Assembly (NCBI GenBank): GCA_963854735.1
Contig: OY978103.1
Location: forward strand, 186,001 to 250,000
Reading direction: 5' to 3'
Origin: Marvania coccoides
Lineage: Eukaryota > Chlorophyta > Trebouxiophyceae > Chlorellales > Chlorellaceae
Length of the DNA stretch: 64,000 bases
Under the pieces are notes generated by a model. The model saw only the letters and a list, made by a program, of their open reading frames with translations. It ran no database searches and was not told the origin of the DNA. Position 1 is the first letter of the stretch. Each line of letters opens with the position of its first letter. Positions 34,117 through 45,386 of this stretch are shown here, one piece after another. Made by a program: the position numbers and the translations under genes.

Positions 34117-34452
34117 ACCCGTCTCTCGCCTTTTCTGGCATCCTCCGTAAATATATACGCTGGGAAAAAATATACACGGTTTTATATACATCTCTCATCG
34201 TGGGGTAGGAGATGTCTTTCGACTTCCCGCCGCTCGACGGCCTCCTTGAGATGCAGGCGCACGCGCGCGCGAGCTTCGCTTCGCACTGCGTCTCACACCC
34301 ACCGACGGGGATTTTCTCCACCGCCAACTGCCGGCAGGAGGAGGCCGACGTGGAGCTGTGGAGCTCCAACGGATATGGCTGGAGCGACCACATCCACCGC
34401 CTCAAGCGGGAGCGGTTCGGGGTGTCCGCCTTCCGCGGCATACAAGAGCCAA
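34117..34452 (+). repeat. Inner inverted repeat, left arm (helicase N-terminal copy)
   Basis: From TACCCGTCTCTCGCC to GGCATACAAGAGCCA it is the reverse of 34800-35132. It includes an open copy of the helicase start (ATG at 34212) that reads MSFDFPPLDGLLEMQ through RERFGVSAFRGIQEP in one frame. After that it runs into the antisense of the spacer. Confidence 0.85.
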
Positions 34453-35045
34453 GATTTGTGTCGCCAGAATCGCTTGCCACCAACACGAGGCGCGTGCCCT
34501 CGTTGATGCTGGCGACGTTCTCGGCCATGGCGGCGCGCGCCATTGTGACGGCAGTCTTGTAACGCTCACGCTCCTCGGGGCCTGGGCTGGATGAAAGGGT
34601 GGGGATGTCGACCCCGGTCACCACCACTGCCGGGATGCGCAACCGCTCCGCAGACTGTAAGTGGTCGTGCGCGAGTGCTGTGATTGGGACTACCACCAGC
34701 GCGAGCCCAGGCAGCACCGAGACCACCATCTGAAAAGTCATACTCTTTCCACACCCGGTGTGCATGATGGAGATTACGTCTTGCCCAGCAAGCGCGGCGT
34801 TGATCGTTGGCTCTTGTATGCCGCGGAAGGAGGACACCCCGAACCGCTCCCGCTTTATGCGGTGGATGTGGTCGCTCCAGCCATACCCGTTGGCACTCCA
34901 CAGCTCCACGTCGGCCGCCTCCTGCCGGCAGTTGTCGGTCGAGAACCTCCCCGTTGGTGGGTGTGAGGCGCAGTGCAAAGCGAAGCGCGCGCGCGTGCGC
35001 CTGCATCTCGAGGAGGCCGGCGAGCGGCGGGAAGTCGAAAGACAT
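34453..35045 (-). pseudogene. RecQ-like helicase fragment, frameshifted and truncated
   Basis: Minus-strand reading from the ATG at 35045 gives MSFDFPPLAGLLEMQAH. A 2-base difference from the left inner copy (near 34985) then breaks the frame. In the restored frame come RERFGVSSFRGIQEP, INAALAGQDVISIMHTGCGKS (Walker A, TGCGKS) and VSVLPGLALVVVPITALAHD (motif Ia region). This order matches the beginning of RecQ helicases. The DEAH box and later motifs are missing. The frame ends up running into the inverted copy. It is therefore a gene start without a body, probably captured or left over from a larger autonomous element. Confidence 0.7.
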
Positions 35046-35132
35046 CTCCTACACCACGATGAGAGATGTATATAAAACCGTGTATATTTTTTCCCAGCGT
35101 ATATATTTACGGAGGATGCCAGAAAAGGCGAG
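34800..35132 (-). repeat. Inner inverted repeat, right arm
   Basis: Reverse copy of 34117-34452. It carries the 2-base change that shifts the helicase frame. Its outer edge (GGCGAGAG) directly meets the outer right arm. Confidence 0.85.
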
Positions 35133-35800
35133 AGGTTAGTATTCATTCTCTGCATTTGAGGGAAGGGATTGGGAGGTGCGATAAGGTCAGATCACCAGTC
35201 GCTAGAAAAATAGTTTGTTCGCTGCGCCGCACCGCTGCAGCACTCAAGTGAGATCTTATGATTCAATTTTTATCTTTGCTTCACCTTTTTCTTTGCTTTT
35301 TTTATCTTTAACATATTTCTATCAAAACCAAGCTTTTGCCGCGGGTGCTCAACGGGTATAGTTAAAAAAACCGCTCGACCCTTAGGATGGAAACGGATAC
35401 ACTCAGGCCCCCTCCTCACAGTGCACAGGGGATGCACAGCACAGTAGCAGACGAGTAAAGCAACTGAAAAGGTTATAATAAAATGCACGCAGATCCGAGA
35501 CCAAAATAAACGCAAAAAAAAAAAACGCGACACGCGCAGCAAGCACTAAAGCACGATTATGGCACGGCATCTTTGGGCAGCCCAGCTTTAAATGGTTGCC
35601 TACACGAGCAGCATTCCATTGCCCAGTTGACCTTTACCGCCACTCTACAGCCGCAGCACTGCATTCCCGCCTCTACCACTCACGCAGGGCATTTTTTTGT
35701 TTAAACAACAAAATCACACCTGGTTTTGTTTGGAGAAAAACAAAAAAACAAAACCACACCTGTTTTTGTTTGGTTTTGTTTGGAGTAAAAAAACAACAAA
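35133..35800 (-). repeat. Outer inverted repeat, right arm
   Basis: Reverse copy of 31601-32230 with an extra segment of about 43 bp around 35328-35370 (AAGCTTTTGCCGCGGG and following). Confidence 0.85.
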
Positions 35801-35837
35801 ATTAGAGTAAAAACAACAACAAAACCACTGTGCTGTT

Positions 35838-37833
35838 TCAGACCGTAATCGCGATGCCTTTCGTCACCTCCCTCAGCATCTTGACAATCTGCTCCAGCCC
35901 TTGAGGAGCCAGAGCCAAGTCGCCGCCAACAGTATTCGGAACAGCAGCCGCGTTCTCGGCCTCGCTGCGCACGCGGACAGCCTCCACCTGCAGCTGCTCC
36001 AGACGCTCGGTCGCCTCCTCCAGAGCCAAGACGTCCACACCGCCCCTCAGAGCACATGTAGCCGGCAACCACACGCCCTCAGCCAGCTTCACCCCCGCCA
36101 GCTCTGTATTTTTCAGTGCCTCATGCAGCAACTGAACCCGTCGCAGCGTGGCCTCGTGCACTCGCAAGGCAGCCGCCGTGCCGTTCGCTTCGCAGGTTAC
36201 GTCCATTATTGCGTGCACCCAGGCGCCAGCGGCAACGCCAAAGGTCCCAGACGGCGGCGCTCCAACGCTCACTGCTGCAGACGCATCACAGCCCGGCCCT
36301 TCTCTGAAACCCACACTGCCGCGCAGTGAAGCCACTGGCTGACTCCGGTTTTGCTCTGCAGGGGCCCTGAAAGCGTTCTCCAGCGTGATTTTTGCTGCAG
36401 CGGTGTTGCGCACCGCCAAGGAACAGGAAGAGTTTCCCTGCGACAAAATTGCATTCAAGGTATGTGCTGCGTCGGGGTGAAGCCCAAACACCGGTTTTGG
36501 CAGTCCCAGGCGCAGCGGCATGCGGCAGGCAGGGCCAGCTATCACAGACGGGCTGGGCGTTGCCATCTCATGCAAGCCATCCACACTGAAAACGTGCAAA
36601 AGCGCGACGTGGGGGGGCTCCGAGCAAGAAGGTGGCGCCAGAAAGCACAGAAATACCGCCAAGTGGGAGCTAGCGATGGCAAGCGTGGTGGACACGGACT
36701 GGCCGGCAGGGAGTCGTGAAAAAGGCGTCACATGAACGCTGCTCGCTGCTCCTCCTCCCATTCTCCCGTTCTGCAGCTGCACGGCTGCTAGGGTTACGGA
36801 TCCGACCAGCGCAATCGGCGACGCGTTGTGCAGGGTGAGCTCCAGCAGGAGGCTTTTTTGTGGGTGGTCCTGCTCCGTTAGTTGGGCGATTGGCCGAATG
36901 CAGCAGTGCAGGCCGTCGGGCACGTTGAGAGCGCTCGAGGTCAAAGCTATGGAGGAAGAAAGAGCCTCCAGCTGCCCATCCAGCTGCTTTAGCGCCTCCA
37001 GAGATGCATCACGCTCCCCAGCAAGCCGAGACAATTTTTCCAAAATGGACTGCACAGTGATTGAAGCAAAGAAAAAATTGAATTAGGAATTCAACATATC
37101 ACCAACATAAAGTGTGCCAACTAGCTCCTTCCTACCTCAATTTCAGTTTCCAGAGCGCCACTGTCTGCCTGCATCATCCTCGTCGTTATTATAACTTGTA
37201 TTCAGCTTACGCGTGCTGTTTTGACCGGTCCATAAAACGCCAGCGTGCAAAACTCCTCTGCGTGGCTCTCGCACCCGCCTGTCCCTTGCACCATGCAAGC
37301 GGAGCTCGCTTCCGCTTCACACGCCTCCTGCTCCTCCCAGCTACGCTCTGCAGCAGGGCATTCGGAAGAAAAATTTTATGGAATTAACACAAATTCCTGC
37401 ATATGCGATTGAAATACGTACAAGAATTTACCTTTGGCTAGGCCCAGCACTTTAAAAAGCCAAGGCGAGCGACAGCGCTTGGCGGCATTGATGGCGCAAG
37501 AAGACCTGGAGGGGGAAGATATGGGCGATTTTCATCTCTTAGCAACAGTGACGGTCATATGGGGGGAAATCATGCTGTACCTGAGCCCTTTCAAGCAGTT
37601 TTCAGCAACCTTCCGGCGGCAAATTTTTTGCTGCTTCACCCTCTCCTTTTCGCTCGGAAACACCTGAATCCAATTTTTCCCCACATGAACATCAATCCCT
37701 TGATTTAAGTGAACAATGAAATCAATGCGACGCTTACCAGAGAGGCTTGGCCAGATGAATGATCAGTTTCTGCGACGCGAACAGGAGGGACTGAGAACTT
37801 GGCGAACCAGAGTATACTCTCATTGGGATGCAT
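35838..37833 (-). CDS. Coiled-coil protein of unknown function, seven exons
   Basis: Exons 37833-37738, 37663-37581, 37505-37432, 37347-37211, 37168-37136 and 37049-35838 join in frame to 544 residues. One further split within the last exon is possible. The N-terminal 130 residues are Cys- and charge-rich with no clear fold. LEKLSRLAGERDASLEAL begins a coiled coil. The middle contains beta-strand-like stretches (KSLLLELTLHNASPIALVG, SVSTTLAIASSHLAVFLCF). A second coiled coil lies near the end (LEEATERLEQLQVEAVRV). I do not recognise a family. The stop codon is only about 40 bp from the mobile element, yet the gene looks intact. It is divergent from the JmjC gene. Confidence 0.65.
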
Positions 37834-38137
37834 TAAAATAAAAATAAATTTTTGAGCTGCTAGTGAGCTGCTGCTGAAGACGAGTTTTTTTGAATTGATT
37901 CCTCGTGCCCAAAAAGCGTCGTTGGCGAAGGTTTTCGCATACAACAAAAAAATATTTGCAATCTAGCTGTTCATTGGATATCCACTGAACAACATCAAAC
38001 AACGACAGCTGAAAATTTTGAAAGAAAAAAATAATCCCAATAATCATCCAGTGCGAAACCCCAAAACAACTTTTGTTCAATGCCGTCTTAGCGGCTTGCT
38101 GACCTTGGAATTTGAAATATTTGTAGACCCGCAGCTC
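37834..38137. promoter_or_regulatory. Shared upstream region, coiled-coil gene / JmjC gene
   Basis: About 300 AT-rich bases lie between divergent starts. A GTAG splice-like site at about 38123-38126 just before the JmjC ATG suggests a 5' UTR intron or a further upstream exon for that gene. Confidence 0.4.
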
Positions 38138-41100
38138 ATGGAGAAACCCGAGCCTGAAGAGGCTGGGGTCTCTGCTCTAGCTCCAGCTGCCGCTGCACCC
38201 ATCGTTCGTCGCTCACCACGCAGCAAAGCCAGCGGCAGCAGGGCGAGCTACAAGGAGCCCAGCCTGGTGTCCCACGCGGCGCCCACCGTCCATGCCATGA
38301 TCACCGTTGGGCTCGAGTCCGCCAAGGCGCCTGGGGCTCGAGTACCTTCCATTATGAAGGCCCTCGCATACCTCATCCCTGGCTTCCGCCGGACGGCCAC
38401 GCTTTATAAGAACAAGTTCAACGACGCAGCGACTCTGGGAGAGGCCCGCAAAGCGCTGGAGGCGCTGACCGAGTCGCCCGCCGTCCAGCAGCTGGCGGCA
38501 ACGAGCGAGTTGCACGTTGTGGAGTTTCTTGCGGCGGTGCTGGACTGGGTGCAGGACTCGGCGGAAATGCCTGGGGTGCCGCGTGCCAGCCAAGTGGGCC
38601 TGGCGCAGCATGAGTCGGAGCTGGATGTGTCCCTGAAGAAGCTTCAGGAGATCGGGCTGTTTCCGGACAAGTGGCGCCTCCCCCTCACGGCTGAAGGGAT
38701 CAAGCAGCAGAACCGGCGAGTACCAGCAGCAGTTGCTGCTGCTGCTGTGGCAACAGCACCTGGCGCCCTGCCGGTGAGAAGCAGGAAAACCCACAAGGGA
38801 GAACACATGTCACTGGTCGAGAAACCCCTTTTCGCTCCCGCTACTGGGGCTGCTGCTGCCCCCGCCACCATGGAAATCGGACCAGTAGGCTCTGGCGCGT
38901 CACGCAGAGGCTCTTCTAGGCCCAGCTCGCAGCCTGCTTCTCAGCCGAATTCGCGGCCGGGATCAGCTGCTGCAGGGGGGCTCACCTTTACATATTCGAT
39001 CAAAAATAGGCGGGAAACACAGCTGGGGCACCTGCTCAACGGTCTCAAGGGTCTTCTACCGCAGGCTGCGAGCCAAATTTCCACGCTCAAGGCGTTCGCC
39101 AGGACGCCGAGATTGATGAAGCAAAAAGTGGTTGAGCTGCTGGGGGACGAGGTCCCACCGCTGGATGACATGGGGAAGGGGCAGCTATATGCAGCTCACT
39201 ACATCCAGCGGCTGCTGACGTGGGCTGTTGAGGCTGCTGGTGGGGCCAACGCAGCGCAAGTGGGCGCTGAAGCAGTGGTGGTTGCAGGGGACACGGCGAC
39301 CCTTGTGCCAGAAGTCTGGCAGCGGGCAGGCAAGTGGATTTGGAGCTATGCTCTTTTAGATTTCTGTTGACTGTTGTTGTTGTTTTTTGCCAGGCTTGCA
39401 ACTTGAGCTGTGGGAAATGCCACTGACCGCTGAAAACATCCGGGCGACTTCCAGGCCGCCTGTTGCCGCTGCTGATGTTGACACCGCCACCGCGATGGAG
39501 GTAGAAGAAACAGCAGCGCCACCTGCGGCTGCCGTTCCTGTGCCACCAGCTGAGATGTTGCCTGCTGAATTCCTCCCTGAGGAGTCGCCGGCCGCACACA
39601 GTCCTGCTGCAGCACCAGCAGCACCAGCCGGTGAGGAAGGCGTTCGGGCGACATCCGACATACATGCTACAGCTACGGCTGCCCCTTCTGGCGCAAGAGC
39701 TGCTCAAGCAACGGATCAGCCCCTGGTGGGCCTCACAGCTGCCGTGCCGCTGGCGCTGCCGCAGGAGAAGCGGCCCCACGCTGTTGTTCCTGCCCCCATG
39801 GAGCCCTCGGCCAACGGCAGGTGGCCCAGAAAGCCGGCGGCCGCCAAGCGCGTTTCCCCTTCCTCTTTTTCAGAACGCTCTGATGATATTCTGCCTGACG
39901 TCAGCGGCGGAGCCCACCAAGAAGAAAAAGAGGAGGGAGAGGCTGCACCGCTGCCGGAGCGCAAGCGCGCCAAGGTTGCAGCTCCTTCTGCCGCGCCCCG
40001 CAGCCCCGCGCCACCCAGGCCGCCCTCCGTCACCGAGGCGCTGCCCAGTCTTGTGGAGGGTTGCTATTGGCTGGGCCGCACTGGCCGAAAGGCCGAACAT
40101 TGGCGCTGTACGTGGAACTTGCCGAAGGGCGCGCGTCAGGATGACTGCATCTCCTGCCACGACTGCCAAAGCCAGCACCTAGTCAACCGCTGCCAGCACG
40201 GGGAGTGCAACAAATCGTTCTGCATGAAGTGTTGCAGGCACTATGACTACCTGCACCGCGCGTTGCCTGGCGACCCGCTGTATCCGCTGCTGCAGGACTT
40301 CAAGCAGGGGAAGTGCCCCTGCTGCATGAACATCTGCTGCCGGAAGGACTGCCTGCGCAAGGTGAGGAATTCGGGGGAACTGGGGGCGCCGGTGCCGAAG
40401 CTGCCGCCGCTGGAGCGCAGGGTGATGGCCATCCACATGGCCGCCAGCCTGGAGGAGTGCGCGCAGAGTCTGCAAGCCATGGGCGAGAAGGAGGTAAACT
40501 TTTTTAATATTTTTCGTTCAACTATATTATTGTTGTTGGTCCCAACTAAACATTTGTTGGCATTTTGCTTGGCAGGCTGCACGACAAGGAGTGGCTATGG
40601 AGAATATAGTGGAGGAGAACATCGATGGAGGTGAGCCAGTTTAATTTATTATTAGAAAAAACTTGGCTTTTTTTTTTGAAAAATAATACTTGCCCCCTTC
40701 ATTCTCACTGCAGCCCGCATCCTGTGCAACCGCTGCGCCACCTGCATAGAGAACGTGCACGTGCACTGCGAGAGCTGCGAGGCGGACATCTGCCCTGCAT
40801 GCTGCGCCTACCTCGCAGACGGCCGACCAGGGTGTAAGTGGAGGAGAATATTTATTGCAAAATCTGTTCAGGGCCCCCATTCAGCTTTTCCTTTGTATTC
40901 TATTCCCAACCAAATACCATTGCTATGTTGTCAACCTTTCATGTTTAAATTTCCTTTTTTTTTTTTTTTTCGTTCTCTCATTGCAGCGCTGGAGTGCCCT
41001 ATGGGGGACTGCGGCGCGAAAACCGTCCTGAAGCGCCTGCTACCCATGTCTATCATCAGCAGGCTCTCTCGGGTGGAGGCCGACCTCGACGCATTGGAGG

Positions 41101-43043
41101 TGCGAGGCGGTGCTGCTGAGGTGGCGTACGACTTTGATTGCATGCTGTGGCATCTCCCCACCGAAGCAGACAGCCGCAGGGCTGCGGAGGTCGCGCAGGG
41201 CGCAGCAGCTGCGATGGCGGGGCCTTCGAGGAAAGGCCGTTCGAGGCGTGAAATGCTGAAGGCGACAAGGCATGTAGCGGCAGGGGGCGGGGCTCAACCG
41301 CCGCAGCTGGCGAGCGGCGGTCCATCAACCTCTGCAGAGCCGGCGCCGGGCAGCATCAGCGCCCTGCAGCTGCAGCCAGCGCTTTTGGATGCGATGTTGC
41401 CGGCTCTGAGCGAGTTTTTCAAGATTCCTGCAGCGGCTCAGGCATCTGCAGACGGAAAAATCGTGCTGCAGAGCGTGCTTGACGCCATTTTGCACGAAAG
41501 CATTTCTTTGAACCCGCAGATTCCACAGGCAGCGCAGCTCATCCAGGCCATGCAGGCTATTTTCGCCAACCCGCCGCCGCCTCAGCCTCTCTCTCTATTC
41601 CCCAATGGCAATGGGCACCACCCCCAGCTCCTGCTGCAACCCACAGCCCTCGAGCAGCTGCTGCCACCCCGCGCGCTCACCCCAACGCCCGACTGCATCG
41701 ACCTGAAGACCTGGCACAAGAACCTGCCGCCGGAGGACTACCGCCTGGCTGCTCGGCGCCCAGACGGCGTCCAGAATTACATTTGGACGCCGCACGTGCG
41801 GGACTTTGCGTCAGGTTCCCCCCGGCGCGCTGAGACGGTGGAGCGGTTCGTGCAGCGGTGGAGGGCGGGTGAGGCCATCATCATCCGGGGGTTTCGGGGC
41901 AAAATGAACTGGCGGCCTGACATCGTGACGCGTGCTGCGCGGGACATGAAGACCGGCGAGACGGACCTGCAGGTGATCAACTGCTCTGACTGGGTGACTG
42001 AGTGCACCGAGTCTGTGGGCAAGTTTTTCAAAGGCTACAAGGCATGCTACGGCCCCACTGTGGGCGCTGATGGTGCTGCGCTGCCGATGTTAAAGCTCAA
42101 AGACTTCCCCCCCAACGACAGCTTCTCCAACAAATGCAAGCGTCACAACGACGACTTTGTGGAGATGCTGAGCGCATGCATGCCAGAGTATCTGCACCCG
42201 CTGGCGGGGGTGCTCAACATGGCTGCGCAGCTGCCGCCCACTGTGGTGCCGCCCGACCTGGGGCCCAAGGGCTACATTGCGTTTGGGCGGGAGGAGGAGC
42301 ACCCGGGGGAGGGCGACAGCGTGACGCGGCTGCACGAGGACCTGAGTGACGCTGTGAACATCATGTGCCACGTGCAGCTGCCGCCGGGGACAACCAAGGC
42401 GCCGCCGGCGCGCTGCGGCCACGAAGCGCTGGCGCTGCCCAGCTGCGGGGGCGCAGGCGCGCTGTGGGACCTGTTCCGGCGCGACGACGTGCCCACGCTG
42501 CGCCGGTTTTTGACCGACGCGGTGGCCGGCCGCATCCCCGGCTGCCCCCCCTTTCTGTACAGGAACAAGCCCCTGACCACGGAGCGCGTGATCGACGTCG
42601 TCCACGACCAGTCTTTCACGCTGACCGCGGCGCACCGCGCCATCCTGGCGGCGCCGCCCTACTCGGTGCAGCCCTGGACGGTGGAGCAGTACGAGTGGGA
42701 GGGGGTGCTCATCCCGGCGGCGTGCGTCCACCAGGTGCGCAACCTGCGGGCCAGCATCAAAATCGCGCTGGACTTTGTGAGCCCCGAGAGCGTGAAGCAC
42801 TGCCTGGCGCAGCGGGAGGAGCGGCGGCGGCTGGTGATGGAGGTGGAGCACCTCACGCTGGCGCCCACCGACGACCCCGCGGACCTGCACTTTCACGACA
42901 AGCTGCAGGTGGCCAACATGGTGGTGCACTCCTTGAGCGGGGCGCTGCAGGTTCTTCTGGAAGAAGAGCGGGCGGAGGCGGTGGCGATGGAGGTCGAGGG
43001 CGTTTCTGGCAAGGCGAAAGGGAAAGAAAAACAACGGGGATGA
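38138..43043 (+). CDS. 4CXXC-JmjC histone demethylase (KDM3/IBM1-like) with duplicated N-terminal domain
   Basis: Exons 38138-39329, 39394-40493, 40576-40630, 40714-40833 and 40987-43043 join in frame to 1507 residues. JmjC proteins of this type remove methyl groups from histone H3 Lys9. A Cys-rich zinc domain (CISCHDCQSQHLVN, CMKCCRHY, CPCCMNICCRKDC) matches the plant 4CXXC_R1/RING-like region. A second Cys cluster follows (CNRCATCIENVHVHCESC). The JmjC core has RLHEDLSDAVNIM (His and Asp iron ligands) and CVHQVRNLRASIKIALDFVS (second His ligand), so catalysis is expected. The N-terminal 500 residues contain two copies of a helical domain, each ending in a W-x-(L/M)PLTAE motif. Intron 1 begins with GC (CAG/GCAAGT). 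Only this join keeps the frame and restores the second copy of that motif. Confidence 0.9.
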
Positions 43044-43257
43044 ATGAAGCAAAACTCAAAAGCCCAAGACAGGTGTACTGCCGCCGCCGACATTGTACCT
43101 ATTTTACTTGTTCTTCTCATTTTCGCTTTTCTTGGCATAACACCATTATTTTTTTAATAATCAAAGGCTATTAGCTGTCCTAAGCCCTCCATTACAAAGG
43201 GTTCACTTGAAAACAAGAAATATATACTTTGATTTCCGGGAAAAAAAGCTTATAAAA

Positions 43258-44633
43258 ATGCTCCGAACCCTGAAACGCAGCGCGGATAGGTTGGGGAGCA
43301 GGGTGTCGAAGACACTGCAGACGGAACAGCGGCGCTTCCTGAACGTTCATGAGTATCAGGTGAGATGCAAGATGAGAAGAGAGGTCATGTGTTGACTAAC
43401 CTGCCCTACTTTTGTGAGTGTACAAGCTGAGCAGCACCCAACCCGCCCTTCTTTATGCATACTGCTGGCTTACAGGGCGCCCAGCTGATGAGTCAGTATG
43501 GCATCAACGTTCCGCCTGGCATCGCCGTCAAGTCGTTGGACGAAGTGGCTGATGCCGCCAAGAAGATGGCCGACGAGGAGGGCATGGTGGTGGTTAAATC
43601 TCAAATCTTGGCGGGCGGGCGCGGGCTGGGCACCTTTGCCAGCGGCCTGCAGGGCGGCGTCCACATCGCGTCGGCCGCAGAGGCCCCTGAGCTGGCTGCC
43701 AAGATGCTGGGCCAGACGCTGATCACCAAGCAGACCGGGCCCAAGGGCAAGCCCGTCAACACGCTGTACATCGCTAAAAAAATGAAGCTGCTGCGGGAAA
43801 TGTACTTTGCGATCTTGCTGGACCGCTCCACTGCTGGGCCAGTGATGATTGGCTGCGGGGAGGGCGGCACCAGCATCGAGGACCTGGCGGAGCGCTACCC
43901 TGACAAGATTGTGAAGATCCCGGTGGACATTCGCTCGGGGATCACCGACGAGCAGGCGGCAAAGATGGTGGAGGCACTGGGCGCAAAGACCGACAAGGCC
44001 GCCGCCGCCGAGCAGATCAAGGCGTTGTACCGGCTGTTTGCGGAACGGGACTGCACCATGGTGGAGGTGAACCCGCTGGCGGAGACCGCGGAGGGGCTGC
44101 TGGCAGCTGACGCGAAGCTGGGCTTTGACGATAACGCCGCCTTCAGGCAAAAGGACCTGTTTGCCATGCGGGACGAGAGCCAGGAGGACCCCCGCGAGGT
44201 GGCGGCCGCCAAGTTTGACCTCAACTACATTGGCCTGGACGGAAACATCGGGTGCATGGTGAACGGGGCGGGGCTGGCCATGTCGACCATGGACATCATC
44301 AAGATGCACGGAGGGGCGCCAGCCAACTTCTTGGACGTGGGCGGCAACGCCTCCGAGGACCAGGTGGTGGCGGCGTTCAAGATTCTGACTGAGGACCCCC
44401 AGGTGAAGGCCATCCTGGTCAACATCTTTGGCGGCATCATGCGCTGCGACGTCATCGCGTCAGGCATCGTCAATGCCGCCAAGCAGGTGGGTGTGCGGGT
44501 ACCGCTGGTGGTGCGACTGGAGGGCACCAACGTGGAGGAGGGCAAGCGCATTCTGGAGTCGAGCGACGTGCAAATTGTGCAGGCAGCTGATTTAGATGAC
44601 GCTGCCATCAAGGCAGTGGCTTCTATTGCTTAA
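43258..44633 (+). CDS. SUCLA2: Succinyl-CoA ligase beta subunit, mitochondrial
   Basis: Exons 43258-43359 and 43476-44633 join in frame to 419 residues, the normal length. The enzyme makes ATP (or GTP) from succinyl-CoA in the TCA cycle. The leader [18 protein letters not shown] is basic, and [10 protein letters not shown] marks the mature start. The ATP-grasp domain has [16 protein letters not shown] and the Mg-site VEVNPLAET. The C-terminal domain has [31 protein letters not shown] and [17 protein letters not shown]. All are hallmarks of the beta subunit. The intron falls right after the leader. Confidence 0.97.
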
Positions 44634-45239
44634 TCGATTATAGGAAGAGGATCGTGGTAGATGGTGCAGCTGCTATTTGTGTGCTTGAAGCATGGGAGGC
44701 GGCAAGCATGTAGCTGAGCATTAAATTGAAAATACTTTTGTTCTGTTTTCTTGCCCGTATTATTTTACTTGTGATTTTTTTCAATAATTATATATCTTCG
44801 ATAGCATGCATAAAATCTATCGAAACAGTAGCAGTAGAAGTAGGTATAAACTGGCTATTTTTTGTTTCCTCGAGACAAATCAGCGCCTACCATATACGTT
44901 GGAGATTTCAGACAGGTGCCCTCACCCTGAGGACGGAGGCTATGAACGCCACGAGAAACTGTGACGGCCATGGCCTAACCAAAAGATGCTAACAACGCAT
45001 GCACTTATCAGTAACAACAAAGGAAACCAGAGCAATTATTGCGCATGCAATATGAATTAAAAACCAGCTCTTCGAAAATTTTACAAATTACGGGGGGGGG
45101 GGCATCCCTCCTCCCCGTTCAGCTGTTACTTATTCCTCCTTCACCTCGACTCAATATAACCCAACAGCTTGGAAATGCTGCTGGTCGGAAACACCAACCA
45201 CTCCTTGCCCCGTGCATCGGTGGGGACGTGCTTGTAGAC
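44634..45239. other. Spacer between SUCLA2 and the decayed host gene
   Basis: AT-rich 3' flank of SUCLA2 with a G9 run at about 45092. No gene is supported. Confidence 0.5.
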
Positions 45240-45386
45240 TCACGCCGCCGTGGCCCGCATCGATGCCACACCAGCTTTGGCGGCGCCCAGGGCTGCTGTA
45301 GTCCGCTCATCTTGCTGCTCTTCTTTTGCCAACGCCGGAAACTTCTCACGCAGCATGGCATCTGCCCCTTTCAGCGCCGTCTCCAT

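Larger units (their letters stand above)
31601..35800. mobile_element. Mobile element with long inverted repeats and a nested inner palindrome
   Basis: Outer arms at 31601-32230 and 35133-35800 are inverted copies of about 630-670 bp. They look more than 90% alike by eye, apart from about 43 extra bases in the right arm near 35328-35370. An inner pair of arms (34117-34452 and 34800-35132) sits on the right side and touches the outer right arm. The single-copy interior holds a two-exon gene, a GGTGCACC palindrome cluster and part of a RecQ-like helicase. The element fills the whole space between two intact genes (31500 and 35838). I see no transposase and cannot define a target-site duplication because both ends are T-rich repeats. 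Confidence 0.75.

Noticed and set aside
34212..34562. Plus-strand open frame starting MSFDFPPLDGLL, considered as a separate gene
   Set aside because: It is the inverted copy of the helicase start. After RGIQEP it reads the antisense of the spacer, so it has no body of its own.
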